From Mobiluncus sp963511525 (GTDB lineage Bacteria; Actinomycetota; Actinomycetes; Actinomycetales; Actinomycetaceae), in contig NZ_CAUPIY010000005.1 in NCBI RefSeq assembly GCF_963511525.1, forward strand, positions 62,001 to 126,000: a stretch of DNA of 64,000 nucleotides. Direction: 5' to 3'. Positions 42,109 to 51,591 of this stretch are shown piece after piece. Made by a program: the position numbers and the translations under genes. The notes under the pieces are model-generated. The model saw only the letters and a program-made list of their open reading frames with translations, searched no databases and was not told the DNA's origin. The stretch's first letter is position 1; every line of letters begins with the position of its first letter.

Positions 42109-42846
42109 TTACTCTTCGTTGTACAGCACAGTACCGATGTTTTCGCCCAGCAACGCCCTAGTGACGTTACCCGGCTGCGTCATACCGAACACTCGCATCT
42201 TCAGTTTGTTTTCGGAGCACAGGGAGAAAGCGGCCGCGTCCACGACTTTCAGCCCATCGCGCAGCGCTTTCTCGTAGCTGACCTGATCGAGTTTTTCAGC
42301 CTGGGGGTTCCGGCGCGGATCGTCGGTGTACACCCCATCCACCCCGTTCTTGCCCACCAGCAGTTCCTGGCAGTGCGTCTCCAGGGCGCGTTGCGCGCTG
42401 ACGGTGTCGGTCGAGAAATACGGCATCCCCGCGCCAGCCCCGAACACGACCACACGTCCTTTTTCGAGGTGACGAATGGCTCGCAAGGGCACATAAGGCT
42501 CGGCGACCTGGGTCATTGTGATGGCGGACTGCACCCGGGTGCGCACTCCGGCCTGTTCCAAGAAATCCTGCAGGGCCAAGGCATTCATGACGGTGCCCAG
42601 CATCCCCATGTAGTCTGCCCGAGCGCGGTCCAAGCCGCGCTGGCTCAGCTCCGCACCGCGAAAGAAGTTCCCGCCGCCAACCACGATGGCAACCTGCACG
42701 CCCTGCGTCACCGCCGCGGCGACCTGCTGAGCGATATTGGAAACGACATCGGGGTCGAGCCCCACTTGACCGCCGCCAAAGACTTCACCGGATAGTTTCA
42801 TCAAAACCCGGCGTTTACCGGGGGCTACTGAGCCGTCATCGCTCAT
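42109..42846 (-). CDS. pyrH: UMP kinase
   Basis: Encodes 245 residues, with AAGGGAGAAG before the ATG. The amino-acid-kinase fold shows RVLMKLSGEVFGG at the start, 'VAIVVGGGNFFRGAELSQRG' and 'NGVDGVYTDDPRRNPQAEKL'. It phosphorylates UMP and is usually activated by GTP and inhibited by UTP. A terminator and -10 hexamer upstream separate it from tsf. Confidence 0.96.
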   Translation of the reverse strand: MSDDGSVAPGKRRVLMKLSGEVFGGGQVGLDPDVVSNIAQQVAAAVTQGVQVAIVVGGGNFFRGAELSQRGLDRARADYMGMLGTVMNALALQDFLEQAGVRTRVQSAITMTQVAEPYVPLRAIRHLEKGRVVVFGAGAGMPYFSTDTVSAQRALETHCQELLVGKNGVDGVYTDDPRRNPQAEKLDQVSYEKALRDGLKVVDAAAFSLCSENKLKMRVFGMTQPGNVTRALLGENIGTVLYNEE

Positions 42847-42881
42847 CTATCTTCTCCCTTGAAAGACCTACATCCTTAGAC

Positions 42882-42887
42882 ATTATA
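42882..42887 (-). promoter_or_regulatory. -10 hexamer of the pyrH promoter
   Basis: TATAAT on the minus strand, directly after the tsf terminator stem and 36 bp before pyrH. The -35 region falls inside the hairpin and is weak, so terminator and promoter overlap physically. Confidence 0.5.
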
Positions 42888-42888
42888 C

Positions 42889-42928
42889 GCAAATGCCCCA
42901 AAGCCTTCATTGACCCTGGGGCATTTGC
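42889..42928 (-). terminator. hairpin between tsf and pyrH
   Basis: GCAAATGCCCCA (42889-42900) pairs perfectly with TGGGGCATTTGC (42917-42928), a 12-bp stem with a 16-nt loop. No long T tract follows on the minus strand. It probably ends most rpsB-tsf transcripts. Confidence 0.65.
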
Positions 42929-42961
42929 CTAGTTCAAATGGTTGCTAAACCCTTTTGGGGT

Positions 42962-43801
42962 TTATTCTCCAGCCTGCAAACGCGCAAAAGCGGTGACCTT
43001 GCCTTTGGAGGCTTCCACAATCTTGCCGACCGTGGTCTTGGGGTCCTTTGCAAAAGGCTGTTCGAGCAGCACGCAGTCCTTGTAGAAGCCCTTCATCCGG
43101 CCTTCCACAATCTTGGCGACGACAGCGTCCGGCTTACCTTCGGCCTTGGTCGTTTCGGTCAGCGTGGCGCGTTCCTTTTCGACTTCCGCAGCGGGAACGT
43201 CCTCGCGGCTGAGGTACTCGGGGCTGTAGGCCGCGATGTGCATCGCGACATCGTGAGCCACGTCGGCACCCGCCTTGTCGGTAGCCACCAGCACGCCAAC
43301 GGTCGGAGGCAGATCCTGGGAAGAACGGTGCAGGTAGACATCGACGGCTTCGCCCTCGACCTGACGCACGTTGCCGACTTCCAGTTTCTCGCCGATAATC
43401 GCCGCAATCGCGTCCACGGTGTCCTTGACGGTGCCGTCAGCGGACTTGGCAGCCAAGAGTTCCTCTACGGTAGCCGCGCCGGATGCCGCGGCGGCGTCCA
43501 GAATCTTATCTGCCATATCGATGAATTTGTCAGTCTTCACCACGAAGTCGGTTTCCGCGTTGACCTCGACCATGGTGCCGCGCTGGCCACCCTTGGTGTC
43601 GGTCACTTTCGCGGCAATCAAGCCGGCCCCAGCGGAGCGGCCTTCCCGCTTCGAAAGGGACTTCAGACCCTTGACACGAATGATTTTCAAGGCTTCCTCG
43701 CGGTCGCCGTTCGCTTCTTCCAGGGCTTTCTTAACGTCAGCCAAGCCCGCGCCGGTTTCTTCGCGCAGGTCTTTCAGGTCTTGCATACTGTATTTAGCCA
43801 A
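42962..43801 (-). CDS. tsf: translation elongation factor Ts
   Basis: Encodes 279 residues from TTG 43801, chosen because GGAGG lies 6 nt upstream and the protein then begins MAKYSMQDLKDLREETGAG, the normal EF-Ts N-terminus. The conserved 'TGAGLADVKKALEEANGD' and the Tu-contact segment NAETDFVVKTDKF are present. It exchanges GDP on EF-Tu. It lies 105 bp after rpsB. Confidence 0.95.
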   Translation of the reverse strand: MAKYSMQDLKDLREETGAGLADVKKALEEANGDREEALKIIRVKGLKSLSKREGRSAGAGLIAAKVTDTKGGQRGTMVEVNAETDFVVKTDKFIDMADKILDAAAASGAATVEELLAAKSADGTVKDTVDAIAAIIGEKLEVGNVRQVEGEAVDVYLHRSSQDLPPTVGVLVATDKAGADVAHDVAMHIAAYSPEYLSREDVPAAEVEKERATLTETTKAEGKPDAVVAKIVEGRMKGFYKDCVLLEQPFAKDPKTTVGKIVEASKGKVTAFARLQAGE

Positions 43802-43835
43802 TTTTTCCTCCAGTTTCAGAGCAAGTTTCATGTAC

Positions 43836-43852
43836 CGGGAATGTTATTCCCG
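43836..43852. promoter_or_regulatory. perfect small hairpin between rpsB and tsf
   Basis: CGGGAAT pairs exactly with ATTCCCG around a 3-nt loop. There is no T tract on the minus strand, so it is more likely an attenuator or mRNA processing/stability element in the rpsB-tsf transcript. Confidence 0.35.
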
Positions 43853-43906
43853 AATATTCTTTGGGGAGAGCGTTGAATGGTTCTTTTCCCGCCCTCGTGC
43901 AGCCGA

Positions 43907-44794
43907 TTACTCGGCCTTTTCGTCGGTTTCGTCGCTCGCGGCGGCGGGTTCAGCAGGCGTTTCCTCGGCCGGCTTTTCCTCCGCAGAAGCTTCCTCGGCG
44001 GGCTGTTCCGCGGCGGGAGCTTTCGCGTCGTCACCGGCCAGCAGTTCGCGTTCCCACTCAGCCATCGGTTCGGCGCTTTCCGGGTTCTCTCCCAGCTGCT
44101 TCTTGGAGCGAGCCACCAGACCCTCCGCGCAAGCGTCCGCAATCACTTTGGTCAGCAAATCGACCGCGCGAATCGCGTCGTCGTTGCCGGGAATGCCGTA
44201 ATCCACCTCGTCAGGGTCACAGTTCGTGTCCAGAATGGCCACGACCGGAATCCCGAGCTTCTGGGCTTCCGCAATCGCCAGGTGTTCTTTCTTGGTGTCA
44301 ACCACCCAGATGGCCGAAGGGGTCTTTGCCATGTCACGAATACCGCCCAAGGTCTTGGCCAGCTTGTCCTTTTCACGGCGCATCATCAACAGTTCCTTCT
44401 TCGTCAACCCCGAAGCGGAAGTGTCCTCAAAGTCGTACTGTTCCAGTTCCTTCAAACGCTGCAAACGCTTGTGCACCGTAGAGAAGTTGGTCAGCATTCC
44501 GCCCAGCCAACGTTCGTTCACGAACGGCATCCCCACGCGGGTAGCCTGTTCCTGAATGGACTCCTGAGCCTGTTTCTTGGTGCCAACGAACAGCATCGTG
44601 CCGCCGTGAGCCACGGTTTCCTTAACAAATTCGTATGCAATATCGATGTCAGCGATGGTTTGCTGCAAATCGAGAATGTAGATGCCGGAACGGTCGGTCA
44701 AAATAAACCGCTTCATCTTGGGGTTCCAGCGACGGGTCTGATGCCCGAAATGTACGCCGCTTTCCAAAAGCTGGCGCATGGTAACGACTGCCAT
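43907..44794 (-). CDS. rpsB: 30S ribosomal protein S2
   Basis: Encodes 295 residues. The start 'MAVVTMRQLLESGVHFGHQT' and the central 'MLTNFSTVHKRLQRLKELEQ' are canonical. After about residue 245 there is an Ala/Glu-rich tail (EEASAEEKPAEETPAEPAAA), making the protein about 40 residues longer than the Escherichia coli protein. Similar acidic tails are found on S16 in this window. First gene of the rpsB-tsf operon. Confidence 0.96.
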   Translation of the reverse strand: MAVVTMRQLLESGVHFGHQTRRWNPKMKRFILTDRSGIYILDLQQTIADIDIAYEFVKETVAHGGTMLFVGTKKQAQESIQEQATRVGMPFVNERWLGGMLTNFSTVHKRLQRLKELEQYDFEDTSASGLTKKELLMMRREKDKLAKTLGGIRDMAKTPSAIWVVDTKKEHLAIAEAQKLGIPVVAILDTNCDPDEVDYGIPGNDDAIRAVDLLTKVIADACAEGLVARSKKQLGENPESAEPMAEWERELLAGDDAKAPAAEQPAEEASAEEKPAEETPAEPAAASDETDEKAE

Positions 44795-45163
44795 GTGGCG
44801 TCCTTCTTTCAGTTATGGGACACAGCTGCCCCGGCGCGCGCAGCACTCCGGGGACGTCTACGTCCAATTTCGGTTAATGCCTGGTGTCCGCTCGCTTTCC
44901 CCACCCCGTAGGGACCTGGAGGATTGCGCTCATCACGGCAAAGCCGACGGAAAAACCGGCAGCGCCGCGATTGCGAACACGCGAAGTCAGCTGCATGGGC
45001 AGCTGCGAGGGTTAACTTTACCAAAACTTCCCATTAAAAAGCCAATTCGGCGCGACCTGGCGCGGTTTTATGGTTTATCCACAAGCGGGGTGAAATCGGG
45101 GTTTTCCACAGGTAAACATTTTTTCGCTGGTGTAGGCGCCTCCCTTCGCGAAACACTGCAGTC
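44795..45163. other. divergent region between rpsB and the M23 peptidase gene
   Basis: No gene is supported. Read on the minus strand it holds the rpsB leader of about 200 nt and a weak -10-like TAAAGT near 45014. The plus side holds the short upstream region of the peptidase gene without a clear -35/-10 pair. Confidence 0.35.
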
Positions 45164-45730
45164 ATGAGAAAAGTTTTCATCACCATCTGCTGTTGCCTGA
45201 CCTTGAGTCTGAACTTAGGGTCCGCTTCACCTGCCGCCGGCATCGCCGCCGACCGAGGCCTACCCGCCGTTGCCAGTTCAGCGGCTCCAACGACCGTTTC
45301 ACCAGGGAAAACATCGGGTCTGCGTGACTTCCTCTACTGGCCCACGGGTCACCCTACGGCTGTTCCCCGCAAATTCGACCCGCCCGCCCAAAAATGGCTG
45401 GCCGGACACCGCGGTATCGATCTGCGTGTCAGCCCCGGTCAAACCGTTTTTGCCGCGACTGACGCGACGGTACTCTATGCCGGTGACCTGGCGGGACGGC
45501 CCGTGGTTTCCCTCGAGGACGCCGCCGGGCGGCGCTACACCTACGAGCCGGTGGAACCGTCAGTCGCTGTCGGGGATGACGTGACTCGTGGCCAAGCCAT
45601 CGGGACGGCGTTAGGTGGACACTGTCCCGGTGGGGACTGCCTGCATTTCGGGGTCAAGGACGGTCCGGACGGTTACGTAGATCCCCTGCGTTTGCTGGGG
45701 GGAAGGATTCGCCTGTTCCCGATAAACTAA
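45164..45730 (+). CDS. secreted M23-family peptidoglycan peptidase
   Basis: Encodes 188 residues. A signal peptide (MRKVFITICCCLTLSLNLGS with Ala-x-Ala-like sites following) precedes a Pro/Ser/Thr linker. The LytM domain has the zinc ligands in 'WLAGHRGIDLRV' (His and Asp) and in CLHFGVK (His). All catalytic residues are present, so it can be an active endopeptidase cutting cell wall cross-links. This position beside rpsB is typical of actinobacteria. It is the only plus-strand gene for many kilobases. Confidence 0.85.
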   Translation: MRKVFITICCCLTLSLNLGSASPAAGIAADRGLPAVASSAAPTTVSPGKTSGLRDFLYWPTGHPTAVPRKFDPPAQKWLAGHRGIDLRVSPGQTVFAATDATVLYAGDLAGRPVVSLEDAAGRRYTYEPVEPSVAVGDDVTRGQAIGTALGGHCPGGDCLHFGVKDGPDGYVDPLRLLGGRIRLFPIN

Positions 45731-45760
45731 GCGAGTCGCAGACGTGGGACGCGCGATTTT

Positions 45761-46498
45761 TTACTTCTCAGTCGGGACTGCGGAATACTGGGCAGGGGCT
45801 TTATAGATGCCAGTAATCAAGTTGTTGCCGTCAACGTACTCCACGCGGTACTGGGACACGGTGTTTGAGGGTGCGTCGTAGTCAATAACCTCGCCCTTCT
45901 CAGACAGGGCAATAATCGGGGGTTCCTCGTTGCGAGCCACGACCCAAAAAACCGACTGGTTCTGTTTGGACTTTCCGACGGAAACATTGAGGATTTCCGT
46001 GCGTGGCACCCCGGTTTCCACGTGGTTGTACCGCTTGGTGAAGTCTCTGGACCACTGGGCCATATCCTGGCACTTCGTGCAGGCTTCGGTGTAAACCTGA
46101 TCAGCGAAATGGGTGTCTTTCGCCACAAAACTGTAGTACATCGCGTAGGTAAAATACTTCACCACCGTGGCCGCACCGTCCACGGAAAACTCGTGGAAAA
46201 ACTTCGGCTCATCGAACGGCGCCACTTTCATATGCTGATCGGCGGGAATGGTCTGCAAGTCTGAGGGGGAAGGTTTGCCTTTAGTTGACGCGGTATAGCG
46301 CGGCGCCGGCGCTCCGGAAATTGGGTCTTGGGTTGTGTCAGGAGCAGCAGGATCGACCAAGGGGATATCCGCGGTCATCATTTCCCGGGCAGTCCTCTCG
46401 GAGCCAGAAGCACCAACCGTAGTACCGCATCCAGTCAAAACGGCAGCAGAAAAAAGCATCACCAGCGATGCTTGCACAATCCGCAGTTTCCCGACCAT
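45761..46498 (-). CDS. DUF6318 family lipoprotein
   Basis: Encodes 245 residues from ATG 46498, with AGGAGGAG upstream. The signal peptide ends in a lipobox (AAVLTGCG), so the mature protein is anchored on the outer face of the membrane. The folded domain from about 80 contains 'FSVDGAATVVKYFTYAMYYS' and paired cysteines in TEACTKCQDMA, the DUF6318 signature found in actinobacteria. Function unknown. It is convergent with the M23 peptidase gene. Confidence 0.8.
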   Translation of the reverse strand: MVGKLRIVQASLVMLFSAAVLTGCGTTVGASGSERTAREMMTADIPLVDPAAPDTTQDPISGAPAPRYTASTKGKPSPSDLQTIPADQHMKVAPFDEPKFFHEFSVDGAATVVKYFTYAMYYSFVAKDTHFADQVYTEACTKCQDMAQWSRDFTKRYNHVETGVPRTEILNVSVGKSKQNQSVFWVVARNEEPPIIALSEKGEVIDYDAPSNTVSQYRVEYVDGNNLITGIYKAPAQYSAVPTEK

Positions 46499-46689
46499 GA
46501 CGCTCCTCCTGAGGCACCACACTCTATAGTACAGAAATCATTGTATGTTTTTTTGAAGGAAATTCATAGATATAATCCAGCTATTTCCCAGCTTTGTAAG
46601 TACATTCCCAAGAAACTATCCACCCAGTTCAAGAGCTCGATTTTTCGGTTTTTTAGAAAGTTAATGGGGATTTTTTTAAATTTGGGACT
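46499..46689. other. AT-rich spacer between xerC and the lipoprotein gene
   Basis: Markedly richer in A and T than the flanks, with T runs at 46545-46553 and 46671-46678. It contains the lipoprotein promoter region on the minus strand (CTATAG near 46525 is -10-like) and would act as the 3' region of xerC. No gene is visible. Confidence 0.4.
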
Positions 46690-47661
46690 TTAGGCCCGGG
46701 GGTGCGCCTGCAAATACACCGCGCGGAGCTTGTCCATCGACAAGTGTGTATAGCGCTGGGTCGTGGCCAGGCTGGCGTGACCCAGGATTTCTTGGACACT
46801 GCGTAAATCCGCGCCGCCGTCCAAGAGGTGGGTGGCGGCGGTGTGACGCAGCCCGTGCGGTCCCAAGTCCGGTACTCCCGCCTGCGCGGTCAGGCGATGC
46901 AGCATACCGCGGACAATCCGCGTATCCCACACCCCGCCTTTTGCCCCCAAAAATACCCGGTTCAGCGCTGGTTTTTCGGAATTCACGAGGGCGGGGCGGC
47001 CCTTTTCCAGGTACTCTTCCATCGCCAGTCCCGCGGGAATACCGTAGGGCACGACCCGCTGTTTGTCACCTTTTCCCGTCACCCGGATGGTGTGCTGGCT
47101 TTTGTTGATGTTACTGAGTTCCAGCCCAGTCAGCTCGCTGACCCGAATCCCGGTGGCATAGAGCAGTTCCAACGCAGCCCAGTCGCGCAGTTTCACCGGA
47201 TCGGGGACAGCGGAATCTTCCCGGTAAGCGGCAGCTCGAGCCGTTTCCAACAGATGCGCCGCATCCGCGGCGGACAGAACCGTAGGCAGGGCGTTATCCG
47301 GCCGCGTTGCCCGCAAGTTTTGACCCGCATCGCCCTGGACTATACCGCGGACCTGCGCCCACGATGCAAAAGTGCGGAAAGACGCGACTCGGCGAGCCAG
47401 CGTGGCGCGGCTCATCCCCGCACGGCTCATCGACCCCAGCCACGCCCGAATCCGGGCAGGATTAGCCAAATCCGCACGCAGCCGCGGCACCCCGGAGCCG
47501 TCATCGGAACCCGAATCAGCCAGGAAAGCCATCAATTCTCGCAAATCCGTGAGATAGGCCCGCACGGTTTGCGGGGAAAGCCCCCGGTTTACGCTCAGCC
47601 ATTGCCCAAAATCGGCGGTGATTTCCGAGGCGAAGTCCGCGGCTGGGTTATTGTCACTCAC
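46690..47661 (-). CDS. xerC: tyrosine recombinase XerC
   Basis: Encodes 323 residues from GTG 47661. The catalytic residues are seen in 'ATGIRVSELTGLE' (Arg), a Lys in the TGKGDKQR turn, 'HGLRHTAATHLL' (His and Arg), GHASLATTQRYTH (His and Tyr). It works with XerD at dif to resolve chromosome dimers. It lies in the classic xerC-dprA-comM order, so it is the chromosomal enzyme rather than a phage integrase. Confidence 0.92.
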   Translation of the reverse strand: MSDNNPAADFASEITADFGQWLSVNRGLSPQTVRAYLTDLRELMAFLADSGSDDGSGVPRLRADLANPARIRAWLGSMSRAGMSRATLARRVASFRTFASWAQVRGIVQGDAGQNLRATRPDNALPTVLSAADAAHLLETARAAAYREDSAVPDPVKLRDWAALELLYATGIRVSELTGLELSNINKSQHTIRVTGKGDKQRVVPYGIPAGLAMEEYLEKGRPALVNSEKPALNRVFLGAKGGVWDTRIVRGMLHRLTAQAGVPDLGPHGLRHTAATHLLDGGADLRSVQEILGHASLATTQRYTHLSMDKLRAVYLQAHPRA

Positions 47662-47670
47662 CCCATGATT

Positions 47671-49029
47671 CTATCTGGCCAGAGCTGCCGCCCCCAGACG
47701 ATACCGCCCGTTGCGGGTTTCAACCTTGCCATCCAACTCCATCAGACCCAGCTCACTTTGCACCGTGCGGGTCCCCAAACCGGCTCCACGAGCAACCTGC
47801 TCCAAGGATTTCCACGCCGTTTTAGACAGGGAATCAATGACTTTCACGCCGTCACTGCTCAATCCGGCAAAGAGCGAGGGCGCCGGGATTTGTCCGGCGG
47901 AGTTGCGTGGGGGCTCAGCCGCTGCCGCCCCGCCACCATGCACGTTTTGTTTCACTGCGTTCAGCGGAAACATGAGTTCCAGGATCTCCTCCGCACTCGT
48001 CACCAGGGCAGCTCCCTCACGAATCAGCCGGTGGCATCCTATCGAAGCGGCGGAAGTGACCGGCCCGGGCACTGCGGCGACTTGACGTCCCTGCTCAGCA
48101 CCATGATTGGCGGTAGACATTGCTCCGGAACGCTCGCCGGCTTCAACCACCACCACGACTTGGGACAGAGCCGAAATGATGCGGTTGCGGGTCAAAAACA
48201 GATGTTTAGCGGGTCGCTGCGAAGGCGGAGCTTCGCTGACAATGGCCCCGGTTTGTTGAATTTGAGAAAATAGCCGCGCATTCATGGCCGGGTATAGCTC
48301 GCCCAGCCCGCCGGCTTGGACGCTGATGGTTTTCCCTCGTGAGGCGAGCGCCCCTTGGTGAGCGGCCGCGTCAATCCCATAGGCTCCCCCGCTGATGACC
48401 CAAATGCCGCGCTCTCCCAGTTCATAAGCGATTTCCTGCGCTATGTCGGTTCCGTAGTGTGTTGCGCAGCGAGCCCCCACCAGCGCCACTGCCCCCTCTG
48501 GTGCCAGTGCCTGCAAAGCCCGCGGATTGCCCCGCACCCACAGCGCCAACGGCGCCACCATTCCCAGGTCGTCCGCCATCATCGGCCAAGCCGCATCGCC
48601 AGGCACCACCAACGTCCCACCATCTCGGCTCAACAGCTGATACTCCATCTCTAAGTTGAGTTCCCGCAGCCGCATAGCCCACCCTTCAACTTGAGCCACA
48701 GACGCCGGCAGCCTCGCGGGTTGAAACACGGTGCGAATTATCATGTCATCGATTTCCGGCAGCTTCGCCGCCAAAAATTTCACCCGCTCCAAGGCCTCCA
48801 TCACCCCGAAATGTCCGATGACCTGGCCCACGACGGGCTCCCCCGGCTGGGCAATAGCGGTCCAGATTGCCCGAGCCCGGCGTTCTTCCGGGCTCGGCCC
48901 GGCTGTGGCCGAATCCGCCGATGACTGCGTCTCATCTTTGGGCAGGTTCGACGATTCTTGCGGCACGTCATCTGGCGTGTCCGTTTGGGTGTCTGTTGGC
49001 AATTCCTCTGTTAGGCTCAACGTTTCCAT
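47671..49029 (-). CDS. dprA: DNA-processing protein DprA
   Basis: Encodes 452 residues. An acidic, disordered N-terminus of about 50 residues is followed by the Rossmann-like DprA core with 'ALVGARCATHYGTDIAQEIA', VISGGAYGIDAAAHQGAL and AGERSGAMSTANHGAEQGR. A C-terminal winged-helix domain ends the protein. It loads RecA on incoming single strands during transformation. It follows comM by 10 bp. Confidence 0.92.
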   Translation of the reverse strand: METLSLTEELPTDTQTDTPDDVPQESSNLPKDETQSSADSATAGPSPEERRARAIWTAIAQPGEPVVGQVIGHFGVMEALERVKFLAAKLPEIDDMIIRTVFQPARLPASVAQVEGWAMRLRELNLEMEYQLLSRDGGTLVVPGDAAWPMMADDLGMVAPLALWVRGNPRALQALAPEGAVALVGARCATHYGTDIAQEIAYELGERGIWVISGGAYGIDAAAHQGALASRGKTISVQAGGLGELYPAMNARLFSQIQQTGAIVSEAPPSQRPAKHLFLTRNRIISALSQVVVVVEAGERSGAMSTANHGAEQGRQVAAVPGPVTSAASIGCHRLIREGAALVTSAEEILELMFPLNAVKQNVHGGGAAAAEPPRNSAGQIPAPSLFAGLSSDGVKVIDSLSKTAWKSLEQVARGAGLGTRTVQSELGLMELDGKVETRNGRYRLGAAALAR

Positions 49030-49039
49030 GGGTTTCCTT

Positions 49040-50608
49040 TCATACGTGCAGACTGAATCCTTCGTTTTGACGCCGCAGTGTCATCGCGGTCCCCAGCTCC
49101 GGCAGTCCCGGAACAGTTTTTCCGCTCAAATCGGCAACGGTCCAAGCCAGACGCAAGACGCGTTGAGCTCCCCGCATGGACAGGCGACCCTTTTCCACCA
49201 CGGTGTCGACCAGTCCAATCAGCTCACGAGTGAAACCGCCTTCAGGCTGACGCAAGAACGGTCCGGGAATTTCCCTATTCAAATCCCATCCCCGGTCTTT
49301 CCACCGCTCCCGTTGCACGTCACGAGCGCGTTGCACTCGCTCCGCGACCACCGCGGTGGTGTCAGCGGGTTTCGCTCCCGCTAGCGAGCCGCGGCCCGGT
49401 GATTCCACCTGAATTTGGATGTCCATCCGGTCCAGCAGCGGCCCGCTCAACCGTTCCAGATATCGTTTGCGGGAATAGGGCGTGCAGGTACAGGTGGCCC
49501 GCCGACTGCCGGCATTACCACAAGGGCAGGGATTGGCTGCCATAATGAGTTGGAACCGTGCCGGATATTGGGCCGCGCCAGCCGCTCGATGCAGGGTGAT
49601 TTCCCCGTTTTCCAACGGTTCCCGAAGGGAATCCAAGACCCGCGCTCCGAACTCGGGAGCCTCGTCCAGGAACAATACTCCCCGGTGAGCCAGGGAAGCG
49701 GCACCCGGACGCGGCACTCCTGAGCCACCTCCCACCATAGCCGCCAGCGTTGCTGAATGATGCGGAGCTTGGAAGGGAGGTTGGCGGATTAGTCCGTCCT
49801 GTGGCGCTAACGTTCCGGCTAGGGAATGCAGGGCTGTGACCTCTACGGATTGTTCCACGTCCAGGGGTGGGAGGATTCCGGGTAGCCGCGAGGCCAGCAT
49901 GGTTTTTCCCGAGCCGGGAGTGCCTATCATCAGCAGGTGGTGGCCTCCCGCGGCCGCCACTTCCATCGCTTGACAGGCGGCAGCCTGCCCGCGAATGTCG
50001 GAAAAATCCCCACCCGGACCAACGACAAGAGCTGGGGTATTGTCCCCGTCCTCTGCCCCCGCCGGGTCTTCCGGCGGGGGCAGAGGCATCATCAAGTCTC
50101 CCCCCAACAACTCGATGACTTGCCCTAGGTGATGCACCCCCACCACATCGACCCCAGGCACTAGAGAAGCCTCCGCAAGGTTCGCTTGTGGCACCAAAAT
50201 CTTAGTTTTCCCGGTTTTCATGGCCCCAATGACACTGGGCAAAATACCCCGGATTCCAATGACCCTACCGTCCAGCCCCAGCTCTCCCAGCATGATGCAC
50301 TGCCCGGCTCGACTGCGAGAAATGACCCCCATCGCGGCCAATATGCCGACCGCCATCGCCAGGTCGTAGCCGGAACCGGTCTTTGGCAGAGACGCCGGGG
50401 ACAGGTTCAACACAATCCGCGTTCCCGGCCATTCATACAGGCAGCTGGTTACCGCAGCGCGAACCCGGTCTTTGGCTTCCCGCACCGCCGTGTCTGGCAG
50501 TCCGACCAGGCTGTAGGCTGTCATCCCATCGGAAATATGGACTTCGACCCGAACCGGGCGCGCCTCCATCCCCACCAAACAAATCGACCAAGCAAATCCT
50601 GAACTCAT
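49040..50608 (-). CDS. comM: ComM/YifB-family AAA+ helicase
   Basis: Encodes 522 residues from ATG 50608; longer frames are not homologous. The N-terminal ChlI-like domain has 'VEVHISDGMTAYSLVGLPDT'. The AAA+ core has Walker A GTPGSGKT, Walker B LFLDEAPEF and the Mg-chelatase-like NPCPCG loop, with a C-terminal Cys cluster. In transformable bacteria ComM drives branch migration of integrating DNA. It overlaps yraN by 4 nt and is paired with dprA. Confidence 0.9.
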   Translation of the reverse strand: MSSGFAWSICLVGMEARPVRVEVHISDGMTAYSLVGLPDTAVREAKDRVRAAVTSCLYEWPGTRIVLNLSPASLPKTGSGYDLAMAVGILAAMGVISRSRAGQCIMLGELGLDGRVIGIRGILPSVIGAMKTGKTKILVPQANLAEASLVPGVDVVGVHHLGQVIELLGGDLMMPLPPPEDPAGAEDGDNTPALVVGPGGDFSDIRGQAAACQAMEVAAAGGHHLLMIGTPGSGKTMLASRLPGILPPLDVEQSVEVTALHSLAGTLAPQDGLIRQPPFQAPHHSATLAAMVGGGSGVPRPGAASLAHRGVLFLDEAPEFGARVLDSLREPLENGEITLHRAAGAAQYPARFQLIMAANPCPCGNAGSRRATCTCTPYSRKRYLERLSGPLLDRMDIQIQVESPGRGSLAGAKPADTTAVVAERVQRARDVQRERWKDRGWDLNREIPGPFLRQPEGGFTRELIGLVDTVVEKGRLSMRGAQRVLRLAWTVADLSGKTVPGLPELGTAMTLRRQNEGFSLHV

Positions 50609-51093
50609 TTCAACCCCTGCAGATGTTTCACCATGGGTTCGCCGCGCCCGTCCCAATCCACGCTGCACAAATCCAGGCTGACCGCCCGGTGCGCGGGGAC
50701 AATTTCGCGCTGCGCCAACCAAGATCCCATGACCCGACGCATCCGTGCCAACTTTTTCATGGTGATGGCCTCAATAGGCATCCCATGCCGGTGATTGGAA
50801 CGAGTCTTAACCTCCACGAACCCCAGGACTCCCTCGGGGCTGAGGGCAACTATGTCGACTTCCCCGGCTCGACATCGCCAATTCCGGTCCACAATCACGT
50901 ATCCCGCAGCTTTCAGAGACTCAGCTGCGACTTCCTCTCCAGCCATGCCCAGCTGTCGATTGTGCAGGTTTCGCGGCTTAGAGGCATCAGGCCCCGCTGC
51001 CCGACGCGCGGGGCTACCGGCTTTACAGCAGCGTCGGGCGTCCATTCCGGCACTGGCTTTATGACTGGTTTCAACGGTATTCGCGTAGCTCAT
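50605..51093 (-). CDS. YraN family nuclease-like protein (UPF0102)
   Basis: Encodes 162 residues. A basic N-terminal extension of about 45 residues precedes the conserved core 'RQLGMAGEEVAAESLKAAGY', then RCRAGEVDIVAL and GFVEVKTR. The GEVDIVA...VEVKTR pair gives the acidic and Lys residues of a PD-(D/E)XK fold like Holliday-junction resolvases. Biological role unsettled. It overlaps comM by 4 nt. Confidence 0.88.
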   Translation of the reverse strand: MSYANTVETSHKASAGMDARRCCKAGSPARRAAGPDASKPRNLHNRQLGMAGEEVAAESLKAAGYVIVDRNWRCRAGEVDIVALSPEGVLGFVEVKTRSNHRHGMPIEAITMKKLARMRRVMGSWLAQREIVPAHRAVSLDLCSVDWDGRGEPMVKHLQGLK

Positions 51094-51256
51094 GGACTCA
51101 GCTTCGCGCGCTCGGACCCACCGACCAAGCCCGAAAATCTTTACCTGTGGAAAACCGACTTATCCACAACCCCAAAAACGTCGAAAATCCGCCAATCGAC
51201 CCGATTTAATGAATTTCGGCTGACGAAATCGGAGCTAAAACAGCAACCAATGTACG

Positions 51257-51565
51257 CTAGGGAATCTCAATTTCTGGTTTCGCCAGTTCCTCCACATTGA
51301 CATCTTTAAACGTCAGGACCCGCACGTTTTGCACGAAACGCGAGGAACGGTACACGTCCCAAACCCAGGCATCCTCCAAGGTAATCTCAAAGAACACGTC
51401 CCCACCGGCATTATTGTGCGTGGTGACGTCAACCTTGTTCGCCAGATAAAAGCGCCGGTCGGTTTCCACGACATAGCTAAACAAGGAAATCACATCGCGA
51501 TATTCTCGGTATAAATCCAGTTCCAGCCCGTTTTCATAGGACTCAATATCGTCGTTGTTGACCAT
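51257..51565 (-). CDS. DUF2469 family protein
   Basis: Encodes 102 residues from ATG 51565 (AAAGG 7 nt upstream); a GTG one codon earlier is possible. The sequence 'LDLYREYRDVISLFSYVVET' then RRFYLANKVDV and EDAWVWDVYR is highly conserved in actinobacteria (homologue Rv2901c) and always placed between rnhB and yraN. The function is not established. Confidence 0.93.
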   Translation of the reverse strand: MVNNDDIESYENGLELDLYREYRDVISLFSYVVETDRRFYLANKVDVTTHNNAGGDVFFEITLEDAWVWDVYRSSRFVQNVRVLTFKDVNVEELAKPEIEIP

Positions 51566-51591
51566 CACGCAACCTTTCGTACCCCTCTACC

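Noticed and set aside
44809..45024. Minus-strand 71-codon frame upstream of rpsB as a leader peptide
   Set aside because: No ribosome binding site and low-quality sequence; treated as untranslated leader.
49040..50722. Longer 560-codon version of ComM
   Set aside because: The added N-terminus overlaps yraN by over 100 bp and is not homologous; ATG 50608 gives the conserved start.
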